Of a stretch of DNA of 40,111 bases, positions 32,161-40,111 are shown piece by piece. Position 1 is the first letter of the stretch. Each line of letters opens with the position of its first letter. The notes under the pieces were generated by a model. The model did no database searches and was not told the DNA's origin. It saw only the letters and a list, made by a program, of their open reading frames with translations. Origin of the DNA: Flavobacterium sp. MC2016-06 (GTDB lineage: Bacteria > Bacteroidota > Bacteroidia > Flavobacteriales > Flavobacteriaceae); NCBI RefSeq assembly GCF_009711165.2, contig NZ_WMID02000043.1, positions 1 through 40,111 on the forward strand, written 5' to 3'. Both the position numbers and the translations under genes were made by a program.

Positions 32161-32862
32161 CTAATTCTTTTGTCTTACGGTACGTTGTTCTATGCGCTTC
32201 TCAAATTTTTCTCCTTGAAAAATGCGCTGCACCATAATTCCTGGAATATGAATTTGATTTGGATCTAATGTTCCAACTGGAACTAACTCTTCCACTTCTG
32301 CAATTGTGATTTTTCCAGCGCCGGCCATGCATGCATTAAAGTTTCGGGCAGTTCCTTTGAAAATAAGATTTCCAGCTTCATCGCCTTTCCATGCTTTTAC
32401 AATAGCAAAATCGGCTTTGAAAGCTTCTTCCATGATATGCATTTTACCGTTGAATTCGCGAACTTCTTTTCCTTCTGCGACTTCGGTCCCGTAACCTGCA
32501 GGCGTAAAAAAAGCTGGAATCCCGGCTTGTGCTGCACGAGAGCGTTCTGCTAAAGTTCCTTGTGGAATAAGCTCAACATCTAATTCTCCGGAAAGCATCT
32601 GACGTTCAAATTCGGCATTTTCACCCACATAAGAAGAAATCATTTTTTTGATTTGTTTTTTCTGCAAAAGCAATCCTAATCCAAAATCATCGACACCTGC
32701 ATTATTTGAAATACAAGTTAAATCTGAAATCGAAGTGTTTACAAGTGCTGCAATGGTATTTTCGGGAATTCCGCAAAGACCAAAGCCACCAAACATTATT
32801 GTCATTCCGCTTTCGATGCCTTCAATAGCATCTTGAACACTATTAATTTTTTTTGTTATCAT
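32161..32862 (-). CDS. scoA: 3-oxoacid CoA-transferase, subunit A
   Basis: A 233-residue subunit. It begins [20 protein letters not shown] and has the CoA-transferase family I signature [15 protein letters not shown] (about residues 26-40). A glycine-rich loop ([15 protein letters not shown]) follows later. It forms an alpha2beta2 or alpha-beta enzyme with ScoB. The ATG at 32862 is supported by the conserved N-terminus. Upstream to the PBP1A terminator there are about 95 AT-rich bases with no clear promoter box. The stop lies within or beside the palindromic spacer leading to scoB. Confidence 0.95.
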   Translation of the reverse strand: MITKKINSVQDAIEGIESGMTIMFGGFGLCGIPENTIAALVNTSISDLTCISNNAGVDDFGLGLLLQKKQIKKMISSYVGENAEFERQMLSGELDVELIPQGTLAERSRAAQAGIPAFFTPAGYGTEVAEGKEVREFNGKMHIMEEAFKADFAIVKAWKGDEAGNLIFKGTARNFNACMAGAGKITIAEVEELVPVGTLDPNQIHIPGIMVQRIFQGEKFEKRIEQRTVRQKN

Positions 32863-32956
32863 AACAAACTCTCTTTATTACCTTATAATTTTGATAAAAA
32901 TAAGATTTTTAGATTAAAATATAACGATTTCGTAAAAAATAAAGTTAGCATAAATC

Positions 32957-33007
32957 AAAAAAAAAATCCTTTTGCATTCTTCTTGATTTAAGAAGCTACA
33001 AAAGGAT
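32957..33007 (-). terminator. Intrinsic terminator of the ricT-gldH-PBP1A operon
   Basis: ATCCTTTTG (32966-32974) pairs with CAAAAGGAT (32999-33007). An inner TTCTT/AAGAA pairing adds stability. Ten Ts follow on the minus strand. Confidence 0.88.
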
Positions 33008-33033
33008 ATTTTTTATCTGAAAATGAAATCAAA

Positions 33034-35340
33034 CTACAATTCGAACTCGTCTGTATTTTGTTCTGTTGCTGTGGTATCTTTTACTACTGCGGGTCTGCTG
33101 TAACAATCTACTTTTATAGAAAGATTAGCTGGACGTTCAAACTCAGATTTTGAAATCTGAAGTCCTGCATCTGCATAACATAGTTTCATAAAATAACCCC
33201 AAACTGGTAATGCAGCAGTTGCTCCTTGTCCGTAAGTTAAACTTTTGAAACGAGCTGAACGATCTTCACAACCAACCCAAACACCCGTTACTAAGTTAGG
33301 AACCATTCCCATAAACCAACCATCAGACTGATTTTGGGTTGTTCCTGTTTTACCCGCAATCGGATTTTTGAACAAATACGGATATCCTGTCCAACGATTA
33401 TCGCCAGATCCACCGCCCTGAGTACGTAAACGTGCTCCAGAACCTGTTTCTGTAACTCCTTCTAATAATTTGATAACTGCAAAAGCAATGTCCTTATTCA
33501 AAACATCATGTGATTCTGGAATTGGCTCATAAATAACCTCGCCGCTTTTATTTTCAATACGGCTTAAAAACTGAGGTTTTACATAAACTCCTTGGTTTGC
33601 AAATGTGCTGTAAGCAGCAACCATATCTTCTACCGTAATATCTACAGCACCTAATGCAATAGACGGCTGTGGAGGAATTTCTGTTTTTACTCCCAATTTA
33701 TGTGTCAATTCAACAACCGCTTCTGGACCAACTCGGTCTATTAATTTTGCAGAAACAGTATTAATAGAGTTTGCCAAACCTTGTTTTAACGTTACCATTC
33801 CGCGGTACCTGTTATCAGAGTTTCTTGGCTCCCAATCTGCAGTTACATTATGACGCCCTTTATGAATCATAAAAGGACCATCAAGAATTGAATCACAAGG
33901 AGACATATTTAATTGTTCGATAGCAGTTGCGTAAACAAAGGGTTTAAAAGTAGAACCTACTTGTCTTGCTCCTTGTCCTACGTGATCGTATTGAAAGTAT
34001 TTGTAGTTAATACCACCAACCCAAGCTTTAATTGCTCCAGTTTGGGGTTCCATCGCCATTAAACCAGCTTGTAAAAAGTGTTTGTAATAACGAATAGAAT
34101 CTAAAGGTGTCATTATCGTATCGCGTTCTCCTTTCCAAGTAAAGATGCGCATTTGCGTTTTTACCTTGAATGAGTTTATAATATCATCTTCACTTTTATC
34201 TAAATCTTTCATGATTGCCCAACGAGTTGAATTCTTCATGGCCTGCATCATGATTCGGTCTGTTTCGGCTTGTGTGATATTTACGAATGGAGCATTTTTA
34301 TTGGTTTTCATTTCAATAAAAAATTGCTGTTGTAAATTTTTCATGTGTTCAGAAACCGCTTCTTCTGCATGTAACTGCATTCTTGAATCGATAGTCGTAT
34401 AAATTTTCAAACCGTCTTTGTAAATATCATACTCAGAACCGTCCGGCTTTTTATTCTCTGTAACCCATTTTTTCATATAATCACGAAGATACTCTCTAAA
34501 GTAAGTTGCAGTTCCTTCGCGGTGGCTTTCTAATTTAAATTTTAAAGCAATTGGTAAAGCCTGTAATCTAAGCTTTTCAGCATTTGTAATCATTTTTGCT
34601 TTTTCCATTTGAGAAAGCACAACATTACGACGATTTTTTACTCCTTCTGCATTACGAACCGGATTGTATAATCCTGAATTTTTGAACATCCCGACTAAAA
34701 TAGCCGATTCATCCATTGTTAAATCTTTTGGGTCTTTTGAGAAATAGGTTTGCGCTGCAGAACTTACTCCAACAGAATAATTTCCAAAGTCATACACGTT
34801 GCAATACATGGCCAAAATTTCATTTTTGGTATATTGTCTTTCCAGACGAATGGCAATAATCCATTCTTTTATCTTTTGTACAACCCTAAAAGGAAGAAAT
34901 TTAGATCCTTCTCCGTGAAATAATTGTTTTGCTAATTGTTGTGTTAAGGTACTTGCTCCTCCATTAGTTCCTAAACTAAAAACAGCTCTTAAAGTACCAC
35001 GTCCATCTATACCAGAATGTTCGTAAAAACGAGCATCTTCGGTAGCAACTAAAGCTTCAACTAAACTTTTTGGAAGATCTGAATATTTAAGCTGTGATCT
35101 ATTTGTTTTAAAATATTTACCAATTACTACTCCATCAGAAGAAATAATTTCGGTAGCCAAATTAGAATCTGGATTCTCTAAGTCTTCAAAAGAAGGCATC
35201 GAACCGAATAATCCCCAAGAGGCAAATAAAAAGAAAGCCAAGACACCTAATAAAGTGTATGCAAATACTCTCCAAAATTTCTTCTTGTAGTAATTAATAT
35301 CTTTAACGCTATTTGATTGATTGTTTTTTTTAGCAGCCAT
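33034..35340 (-). CDS. mrcA: Penicillin-binding protein 1A (bifunctional glycosyltransferase/transpeptidase)
   Basis: A 768-residue class A PBP. A short cytosolic basic tail and one membrane helix (about residues 28-48) come first. Then comes a GT51 glycosyltransferase domain, with catalytic E101 in EDARFYEH and the GGASTLTQQLAKQLF stretch. The transpeptidase domain has S463-x-x-K466 (GSTFKPF), an SIN triad (NSINTVSA) and K664-T-G (GKTGTTQN). It polymerises and crosslinks peptidoglycan in the periplasm. It starts 10 bases after the gldH stop, in the conserved flavobacterial order ricT-gldH-pbp1A as I recall it. A terminator follows. Confidence 0.95.
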   Translation of the reverse strand: MAAKKNNQSNSVKDINYYKKKFWRVFAYTLLGVLAFFLFASWGLFGSMPSFEDLENPDSNLATEIISSDGVVIGKYFKTNRSQLKYSDLPKSLVEALVATEDARFYEHSGIDGRGTLRAVFSLGTNGGASTLTQQLAKQLFHGEGSKFLPFRVVQKIKEWIIAIRLERQYTKNEILAMYCNVYDFGNYSVGVSSAAQTYFSKDPKDLTMDESAILVGMFKNSGLYNPVRNAEGVKNRRNVVLSQMEKAKMITNAEKLRLQALPIALKFKLESHREGTATYFREYLRDYMKKWVTENKKPDGSEYDIYKDGLKIYTTIDSRMQLHAEEAVSEHMKNLQQQFFIEMKTNKNAPFVNITQAETDRIMMQAMKNSTRWAIMKDLDKSEDDIINSFKVKTQMRIFTWKGERDTIMTPLDSIRYYKHFLQAGLMAMEPQTGAIKAWVGGINYKYFQYDHVGQGARQVGSTFKPFVYATAIEQLNMSPCDSILDGPFMIHKGRHNVTADWEPRNSDNRYRGMVTLKQGLANSINTVSAKLIDRVGPEAVVELTHKLGVKTEIPPQPSIALGAVDITVEDMVAAYSTFANQGVYVKPQFLSRIENKSGEVIYEPIPESHDVLNKDIAFAVIKLLEGVTETGSGARLRTQGGGSGDNRWTGYPYLFKNPIAGKTGTTQNQSDGWFMGMVPNLVTGVWVGCEDRSARFKSLTYGQGATAALPVWGYFMKLCYADAGLQISKSEFERPANLSIKVDCYSRPAVVKDTTATEQNTDEFEL

Positions 35341-35350
35341 AACTATTTTT

Positions 35351-35830
35351 CTAATCTTTTTGTTCTATTCTAAAACCTACGTCTGTAATACCTTCTAAAG
35401 CTTCAACACCTGGAATTTTTCCTGATTCTCGAACTGCTTGCTTGATGTGCACTTTATATTTGCCTTTAAACTTAACGTCTTCTTTATAAAAGAGTTTGCT
35501 TTCTTTGATATCGCTAAAACCGTTTCCTAACAATGTCCCGTCTGGATTTGCCATTTGGTATTCTAAAGTATCTACTTTGGTAAAACCACTTGGTGTTTCA
35601 ATAGCAACAATTAAAAACAAATTATTAAACGGATAATTGTTATTGTCTCTCAAATTTACAAATAAGTTGTATTTTTTGGTAGAATCTAAAACTGGCAGAT
35701 CAAAAGTCACAATACTGTCTTTGTGCCAAGCACTTCCAACAGATTTATATTGATCAAATACTCTTTTTTTATCACAAGAAAAAAGAAGTATCGCTGCCAA
35801 AAGAAGAATTCCGCTATTTTTTATTCTCAT
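35351..35830 (-). CDS. gldH: Gliding motility lipoprotein GldH
   Basis: A 159-residue lipoprotein with lipobox LLFSC (C19). The mature domain begins DKKRVFDQYKSVGSAWHKD and contains YNLFVNLRDNNNYPFNNLFL. These are hallmarks of GldH, a protein needed for gliding in Flavobacterium johnsoniae and tied to the T9SS machinery. It is anchored in the envelope; the exact part it plays is not settled. Its start overlaps the end of ricT by 17 bases and PBP1A follows after 10 bases, so the three are translated from one message. Confidence 0.95.
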   Translation of the reverse strand: MRIKNSGILLLAAILLFSCDKKRVFDQYKSVGSAWHKDSIVTFDLPVLDSTKKYNLFVNLRDNNNYPFNNLFLIVAIETPSGFTKVDTLEYQMANPDGTLLGNGFSDIKESKLFYKEDVKFKGKYKVHIKQAVRESGKIPGVEALEGITDVGFRIEQKD

Positions 35831-37166
35831 TTTTAGTAATAATTATAGGTTTTCTTGGCTCAGCTGGTTTAGGATCATTCGATTTGGGCTTATTCGAATT
35901 ATTTGGTCTATTGCCATTATTATTCGGCTTATTCGATTTATTCGGATTTCCGCCAGCTGGTTTATTATTGTTATTATTATTTGCTTGCTGTGGTTTTGCC
36001 GGAGCTGGTGCAGGTGCGACAACTGCATTTTCAGCATTTGGTTTGCGTTTGCGATTTGGCTTTTTCTTTCTTTTAGGCTGATCAAAACGAGTTAAACTCT
36101 CTTGACCCATTGCGTTATTAAAATCTTTTTCAGGCTCTTCCGTTACTTCGATAGCAAAATCTTCAAGAGAAGATACTTTGTTTTTCTGTTTATTCTCTGC
36201 AATAATTTCTTTTACCTGCTCAATTTTTAAAACATGCCAGTTTGCAAAATTATTGGTGTAAGCAAACCACATTAAACCTTTAAAAATATCTTGTTTTTGG
36301 CAGATTGCGTCTCCTTTTTCGGTAACTAATTTGGTATCATAATCTGGAAAATCCTTTAGGGCATCCATGTAAGTATCTAACTCATAGTTTAAACAGCATT
36401 TTAATTTCCCGCATTGCCCTGCTAATTTTTGAGGATTCAGCGAAAGCTGCTGATAACGTGCTGCCGAAGTATTCACACTTCTAAAATCGGTAAGCCAAGT
36501 AGAACAGCAAAGCTCTCTTCCGCAAGAACCAACACCGCCCAAACGAGCTGCTTCCTGACGGAAACCAACTTGTTTCATTTCGACTCTTGTGCTGAATTCT
36601 TTCGCAAAATCTTTAATTAAAAGTCTAAAATCGACTCTATCATTTGCTGTGTAGTAGAATGTTGCTTTTGATCCATCTCCTTGAAATTCGATATCAGAAA
36701 TTTTCATTTCTAGTTTATGCTGAATCGCTAATTCACGCGCACGAACTTTCATTGGTTCTTCGCGATCACGCGCTACAGACCAAATATCGATATCTTTTTG
36801 GGATGCTTTTCTGTAAATTTTAGGTACTTCATTACTATCTGGATTTGCTCCTTTTTTCTTCATTTGAATTTTAACCAATTCACCTGTCAAAGTAACAATT
36901 CCAATATCATGTCCTGGTGAAGCAACAGTTGCAACAATATCACCAATACTTAAAGTTAATTTCTCCGAATTTCTAAAAAATTCCTTACGTCCGTTCTTAA
37001 AACGAACCTCGACGCAGTCAAAAATTGCCTCTCCATTAGACGGACTCATGTTCGCAAGCCAGTCAAAAACCGTCAATTTATTGCAGCTATCGGTGCCGCA
37101 AGTCCCATTATTTTTACAACCTTTTGGTGCGCCACCATCTGAGGTTGAACAACTTGTACATGCCAT
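35814..37166 (-). CDS. ricT: RicT/YaaT-type PSP1 domain protein with long disordered tail
   Basis: A 450-residue protein. The Cys-rich N-terminus (MACTSCSTSDGGAPKGC...) has seven cysteines in the first 28 residues. A PSP1 core follows (about 45-300), with GVGSCGRELCCSTWL and QCGKLKCCLNYELDTY, the cysteine sites linked in Bacillus RicT to Fe-S clusters. The last ~90 residues are Asn/Lys/Pro/Ala-rich and probably disordered. Bacillus RicT acts with RicA/RicF in RNA processing and development; the function in flavobacteria is not known. The 3' end overlaps gldH. I saw no clear promoter box upstream. Confidence 0.92.
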   Translation of the reverse strand: MACTSCSTSDGGAPKGCKNNGTCGTDSCNKLTVFDWLANMSPSNGEAIFDCVEVRFKNGRKEFFRNSEKLTLSIGDIVATVASPGHDIGIVTLTGELVKIQMKKKGANPDSNEVPKIYRKASQKDIDIWSVARDREEPMKVRARELAIQHKLEMKISDIEFQGDGSKATFYYTANDRVDFRLLIKDFAKEFSTRVEMKQVGFRQEAARLGGVGSCGRELCCSTWLTDFRSVNTSAARYQQLSLNPQKLAGQCGKLKCCLNYELDTYMDALKDFPDYDTKLVTEKGDAICQKQDIFKGLMWFAYTNNFANWHVLKIEQVKEIIAENKQKNKVSSLEDFAIEVTEEPEKDFNNAMGQESLTRFDQPKRKKKPNRKRKPNAENAVVAPAPAPAKPQQANNNNNNKPAGGNPNKSNKPNNNGNRPNNSNKPKSNDPKPAEPRKPIIITKNENKK

Positions 37167-37475
37167 AATTATATATGTAGTGTCACATAAAAGTGACTTA
37201 AGTTCATAAACGTTTGATCGGTAAAGATAGTATTTTTTTTAGTTAGCTTTTGAAGAATTAACTCTTCACTATCCCTTGCGGTAACTATCCTTGATTTTGT
37301 TTGAAAATTTTGCTTTTACCCAATAAGCAAATTATGTCTTATTCTGTCGTCTTTTAAACTTTTAGTAAACTAATACCATCTTTAAAACAAATTAATTTTG
37401 TAGATATTTTTTTGTTAAAATACAAAGATCCGTAAACGCCGAACAAATATTATTAACCTTTAAACTACAATATCT
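37167..37475. other. Divergent intergenic region between ricT and the lectin gene
   Basis: About 309 AT-rich bases. It holds a small hairpin, GTCAC (37182-37186) with GTGAC (37193-37197), just upstream of ricT. The -7-like box of the lectin gene lies at its right end. No coding frame of note or RNA gene was seen. Confidence 0.5.
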
Positions 37476-37478
37476 TTG
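37471..37478 (+). promoter_or_regulatory. Candidate -7 box (TATCTTTG) for the lectin adhesin
   Basis: TATCTTTG fits TAnnTTTG. It overlaps the TTG at 37476 that would otherwise be the best start codon, so either this box or that start is wrong. No TTTG at -33. Confidence 0.4.
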
Positions 37479-40111
37479 CAAAATATTACTAGTACAAAAA
37501 TCAATTCCACAAAGCTTTTTTTATTCATTTTAGTTTTAATTTTAAACTCTACAGAAATTCGGGCACAATTTCCCTTTTTTGAAAGCTTCAAAAACTCAAC
37601 AGCCCCAGGAGTTCAATTTGGTGGCTCTCCTCCTGCTTTTTTAACATCAGAAAGAGGAATCGACCCCATAAACAATGGCTATCTAAGACTAACAAACCAA
37701 TCAAATTACCAAAAAGGTTTTATATGGTCAGACCAAATGTTTTCGCCAACTTATGGAATGTCGGTTTCATTTGAATATTATACTTATGGCGGCGGCGGAA
37801 GCGGCGGTGATGGTATTGCTTTTATTTTGTTTGATGCAACGGCATCACCAGTAACAGTAGGTGAATTTGGCGGTTCTTTGGGTTATGCTCAAAGCACAAC
37901 ACAATCTGGTTTTTCTAAAGGATATCTAGGTATAGGAATTGATGAATATGGAAACTTTTCTACGTCTGAAGATGGAAGAAGCGGCGGATCTACAACTCTT
38001 TCACCAAGCAGCGTTACGTTGAGAGGGCAAGGAAATAATAGATCTGGCTATAATTTATTAACAAGTGCACAAACCACCTCTCTCTCAAGACCTTTTAATT
38101 TAAAAGGCAACAATAGAGATGCCACTAATACATCAATAATCGGTTATAGAAAAATAGAAATCAACCTAAAACCTCGTGGAGCTGGAGGTTTCTTTATAGA
38201 TGTTTATCTAACTCATGATAATGTTAGAGACTTAGTAATTAACAATTATGCTTACATCACTCCACCTCCAGCCAATCTAAAATTTGCTGTTTCATCTTCA
38301 ACAGGATATTCTACCAATTATCATGAAATACGAAATTTAAGTGTTAAGCTCGATGATTCCGTATCCCCATCTCTTTCTAATCCAATAGCAAATCCTGATG
38401 AACTTACAGGTTGTCAAGGCGAAACTTCTGCATCAATTAACATTCTTGCAAACGATAATGGAAGTATAAATAGTGGCGGAATAATAAACAAAGAGTCTGT
38501 AGATCTAGACATAAATACTCCAGGTATACAATCCTCTATAATTATACCCTCAAAAGGAACTTTTAATTACAACTCAAATACAGAAGAAGTAACTTTTACA
38601 CCTATAAACAAAAGCATAAACGAGGTAATAAATATACGCTACACTTTTAATGATTCTTATGGAAAGACTTCTAATGTTGCAAGCATTAATTATACTCCAA
38701 TAGCTAAACCTAGAGACATCACTACTGACGAAGAAATTAATTCAGGAGAAACTTATAGATGGCCGGCAAATGGTATCAATTATACAACAGAACAAAAGGG
38801 GACAAGAATTGAAAAAGACGGATGTACGGCAGATCAGGTATTAAATCTTACCGTATTGCCTACACCAACATGCGATGGCGAGATGCAGACAATTTTAAAA
38901 GATGATTTTGGGTCTGGAACTAATGATAGAGGAGAAGAACCTTCATCAGCAGATTTTCATTCAGATTATATTTTTTCATCTTCTGGCTCAGTAGGACCAA
39001 ATAAATATTCTTTGTTAAAAACACCTAACCAAGGAAATAGTTCATGGTCAAAAGGAGGAGATCACACAACTGGGAATGGATATATGTTAGTATTTGATGC
39101 TAACAATATTCTAGGAAGTGTTTTTTATGAAAAAGAGTATTCCAATCTATGTTCTGGCAGCATGTGCAAATTCAATATTTATGCAGCTAATGTCGTCTCT
39201 GATATTTACCCCCAATATTCTATTAAACCAAAGGTAAAAATTGATTTGTTAAATCCGTCAACAGGTGCTGTTTTAAAAACAATGACTTCTGATGAATTAC
39301 CATTAAGTCATGAAAATGAACTCTTGTGGAATGAACTATCATTATCATTTACTATTCCCACAGGATTAAGCAGTGTAAAGGTTAGAGTTAGTAGCGCTCA
39401 AGATAAGATTATCGGTGCTGGTGGCAATGATGTTGCATTTGATGATCCTTCAGTTAGCATTTGTGTTCCTATCGTAACGATTTCAGCATCTAATGTAAAA
39501 ATATGTGCAGGCGAAAGCAACATTCTTACAGCTGTTAATCATAATACATCAACAATATCATATAGTTATCAGTGGCAATATAATAATGGAACAGATTGGG
39601 TTGATATTGAAGGAGCGACCTCTTTACAATATGCAACTGCTGCTTTACTTCAAACTACAAAATACAGAATTCGTTATGCTCAAACTGGTGTTGATATAAC
39701 TAATAATCGAAATTTACAATGCTCTGGTAGTAAGGAATTCGTGGTAGAGGTAGCGCCTAAACCGCTGAAACCAGTAATAGCTGAAACAGCTCCAACATGT
39801 GATCAAGACGCAATAAGCACCATAACAAATCATATTTCAGGATACACTTATACCTTTTCGCCACCGGGACCAGATGTAACAACAACTGGTTTGATTACGG
39901 GAATGATAATAGACCAGCCGTATAAAGTCAAAGTATCGGACGGAACATGTACTTCAGATGAATCAGCTTCATTTGTGAATCTGCCAATGACTGTTAAACC
40001 ACTAAAACCTGTAATAAATACAACTGCTCCAACATGTGATCAAGACGCAATAAGCACCATAACAAATCATATTTCAGGATACACTTATACCTTTTCGCCA
40101 CCGGGACCAGA
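37476..40111 (+). CDS. Large secreted L-type lectin adhesin with tandem repeats, 3'-truncated
   Basis: The frame is open from 37464 to the window end; 878 codons are seen from TTG 37476. There is no ATG near the start; an ATT at 37485 is another possibility. A signal peptide (KLFLFILVLILNSTEIRAQ) is clear. Domains: L-type lectin (about residues 33-292; DGIAFILFD at 112-120, GYLGIGIDEYGNFS), a Cys-containing cadherin-like stretch (about 305-410) and a domain starting DDFGSGTNDRG (about 478-660). An Ig-like domain follows (about 668-760; YQWQYNNGTDWVDI), then 79-residue repeats from 39759. It is probably exported by T9SS and binds surface glycans; the sorting tail is outside the window. Glycine codons form a GGGGSGGDG stretch in the lectin domain. 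Confidence 0.88.
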   Translation, partial: MQNITSTKINSTKLFLFILVLILNSTEIRAQFPFFESFKNSTAPGVQFGGSPPAFLTSERGIDPINNGYLRLTNQSNYQKGFIWSDQMFSPTYGMSVSFEYYTYGGGGSGGDGIAFILFDATASPVTVGEFGGSLGYAQSTTQSGFSKGYLGIGIDEYGNFSTSEDGRSGGSTTLSPSSVTLRGQGNNRSGYNLLTSAQTTSLSRPFNLKGNNRDATNTSIIGYRKIEINLKPRGAGGFFIDVYLTHDNVRDLVINNYAYITPPPANLKFAVSSSTGYSTNYHEIRNLSVKLDDSVSPSLSNPIANPDELTGCQGETSASINILANDNGSINSGGIINKESVDLDINTPGIQSSIIIPSKGTFNYNSNTEEVTFTPINKSINEVINIRYTFNDSYGKTSNVASINYTPIAKPRDITTDEEINSGETYRWPANGINYTTEQKGTRIEKDGCTADQVLNLTVLPTPTCDGEMQTILKDDFGSGTNDRGEEPSSADFHSDYIFSSSGSVGPNKYSLLKTPNQGNSSWSKGGDHTTGNGYMLVFDANNILGSVFYEKEYSNLCSGSMCKFNIYAANVVSDIYPQYSIKPKVKIDLLNPSTGAVLKTMTSDELPLSHENELLWNELSLSFTIPTGLSSVKVRVSSAQDKIIGAGGNDVAFDDPSVSICVPIVTISASNVKICAGESNILTAVNHNTSTISYSYQWQYNNGTDWVDIEGATSLQYATAALLQTTKYRIRYAQTGVDITNNRNLQCSGSKEFVVEVAPKPLKPVIAETAPTCDQDAISTITNHISGYTYTFSPPGPDVTTTGLITGMIIDQPYKVKVSDGTCTSDESASFVNLPMTVKPLKPVINTTAPTCDQDAISTITNHISGYTYTFSPPGP
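39759..40111 (+). repeat. Tandem 237-bp (79-residue) repeats in the lectin adhesin
   Basis: Unit one spans 39759-39995; unit two starts at 39996 and runs out of the window. The 86 bases 39789-39874 and 40026-40111 are identical. The preceding KPLKPVI codons differ only at three synonymous third positions. Each unit has a TCDQD and a GTCTS cysteine, suggesting one disulfide per Ig-like module. Confidence 0.92.

Noticed and set aside
39505..39699. Short plus-strand frame inside the lectin gene
   Set aside because: It is out of frame within a long, domain-rich coding sequence that has no stop.

Overview
The window looks like chromosome of a Flavobacterium or a close flavobacterial relative (Bacteroidota). 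The DNA is AT-rich, with A-rich leaders instead of strong Shine-Dalgarno sites. Several genes have a Bacteroidota-type -7 box (TAnnTTTG). The window also holds the gliding lipoprotein gldH, a protease with a type IX secretion (T9SS) sorting tail, and a large lectin-type surface protein. No rRNA, tRNA, CRISPR array, insertion sequence or prophage gene was found.

Layout. 1-5374: two paralogous secreted proteins of unknown function flank a DMT-type exporter, a HAD phosphatase and a CAT-like acyltransferase. 5573-8440: an OmpA-family porin, ferritin, a tiny Lys/Cys-rich protein and a DUF2461 protein. 8473-9144: a nested palindrome, a short SSB on the minus strand, and an operator-like promoter region. 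9145-14126: a compact five-gene operon (GNAT-nitrilase fusion, zinc-ribbon protein, membrane M28 peptidase, small membrane protein, SRPBCC protein) bounded by a good promoter and a terminator. 14222-16962: an epimerase-like protein and a DUF2207 membrane protein. 17103-20170: O6-alkylguanine methyltransferase, an orphan protein, a PolB-like 3'-5' exonuclease and an AlkZ-like glycosylase, a loose DNA-repair neighbourhood. 20282-24841: a SpmA/SpmB-type membrane protein with a previously overlooked 56-residue membrane protein 3 bases behind it, two lipoproteins (one an FKBP isomerase) and class I fumarase.

24940-29490 (minus): a PAS protein, DNA polymerase IV, and an M4 metalloprotease with FN3, GEVED and T9SS sorting domains. 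29958-31270: a metallophosphatase and a small outer-membrane barrel. 31416-32862 (minus): the two subunits of a 3-oxoacid CoA-transferase. 33034-37166 (minus): ricT-gldH-PBP1A, tightly packed. 37476-end: the first 878 codons of a secreted L-type lectin adhesin that enters tandem 79-residue repeats as the window ends.

Intergenic spaces carry several kinds of dispersed, partly palindromic repeat: a CGCAAAG-type family at five places, a CAGATTA-type element, a CAAGGTTT/AAACCTTG nested hairpin and an ATTATCTAATT hairpin. Most genes are ordinary housekeeping or conserved flavobacterial genes. The least explained parts are the lectin adhesin with its near-identical repeats and missing ATG, the five-gene operon, the secreted paralogue pair and the small membrane proteins.
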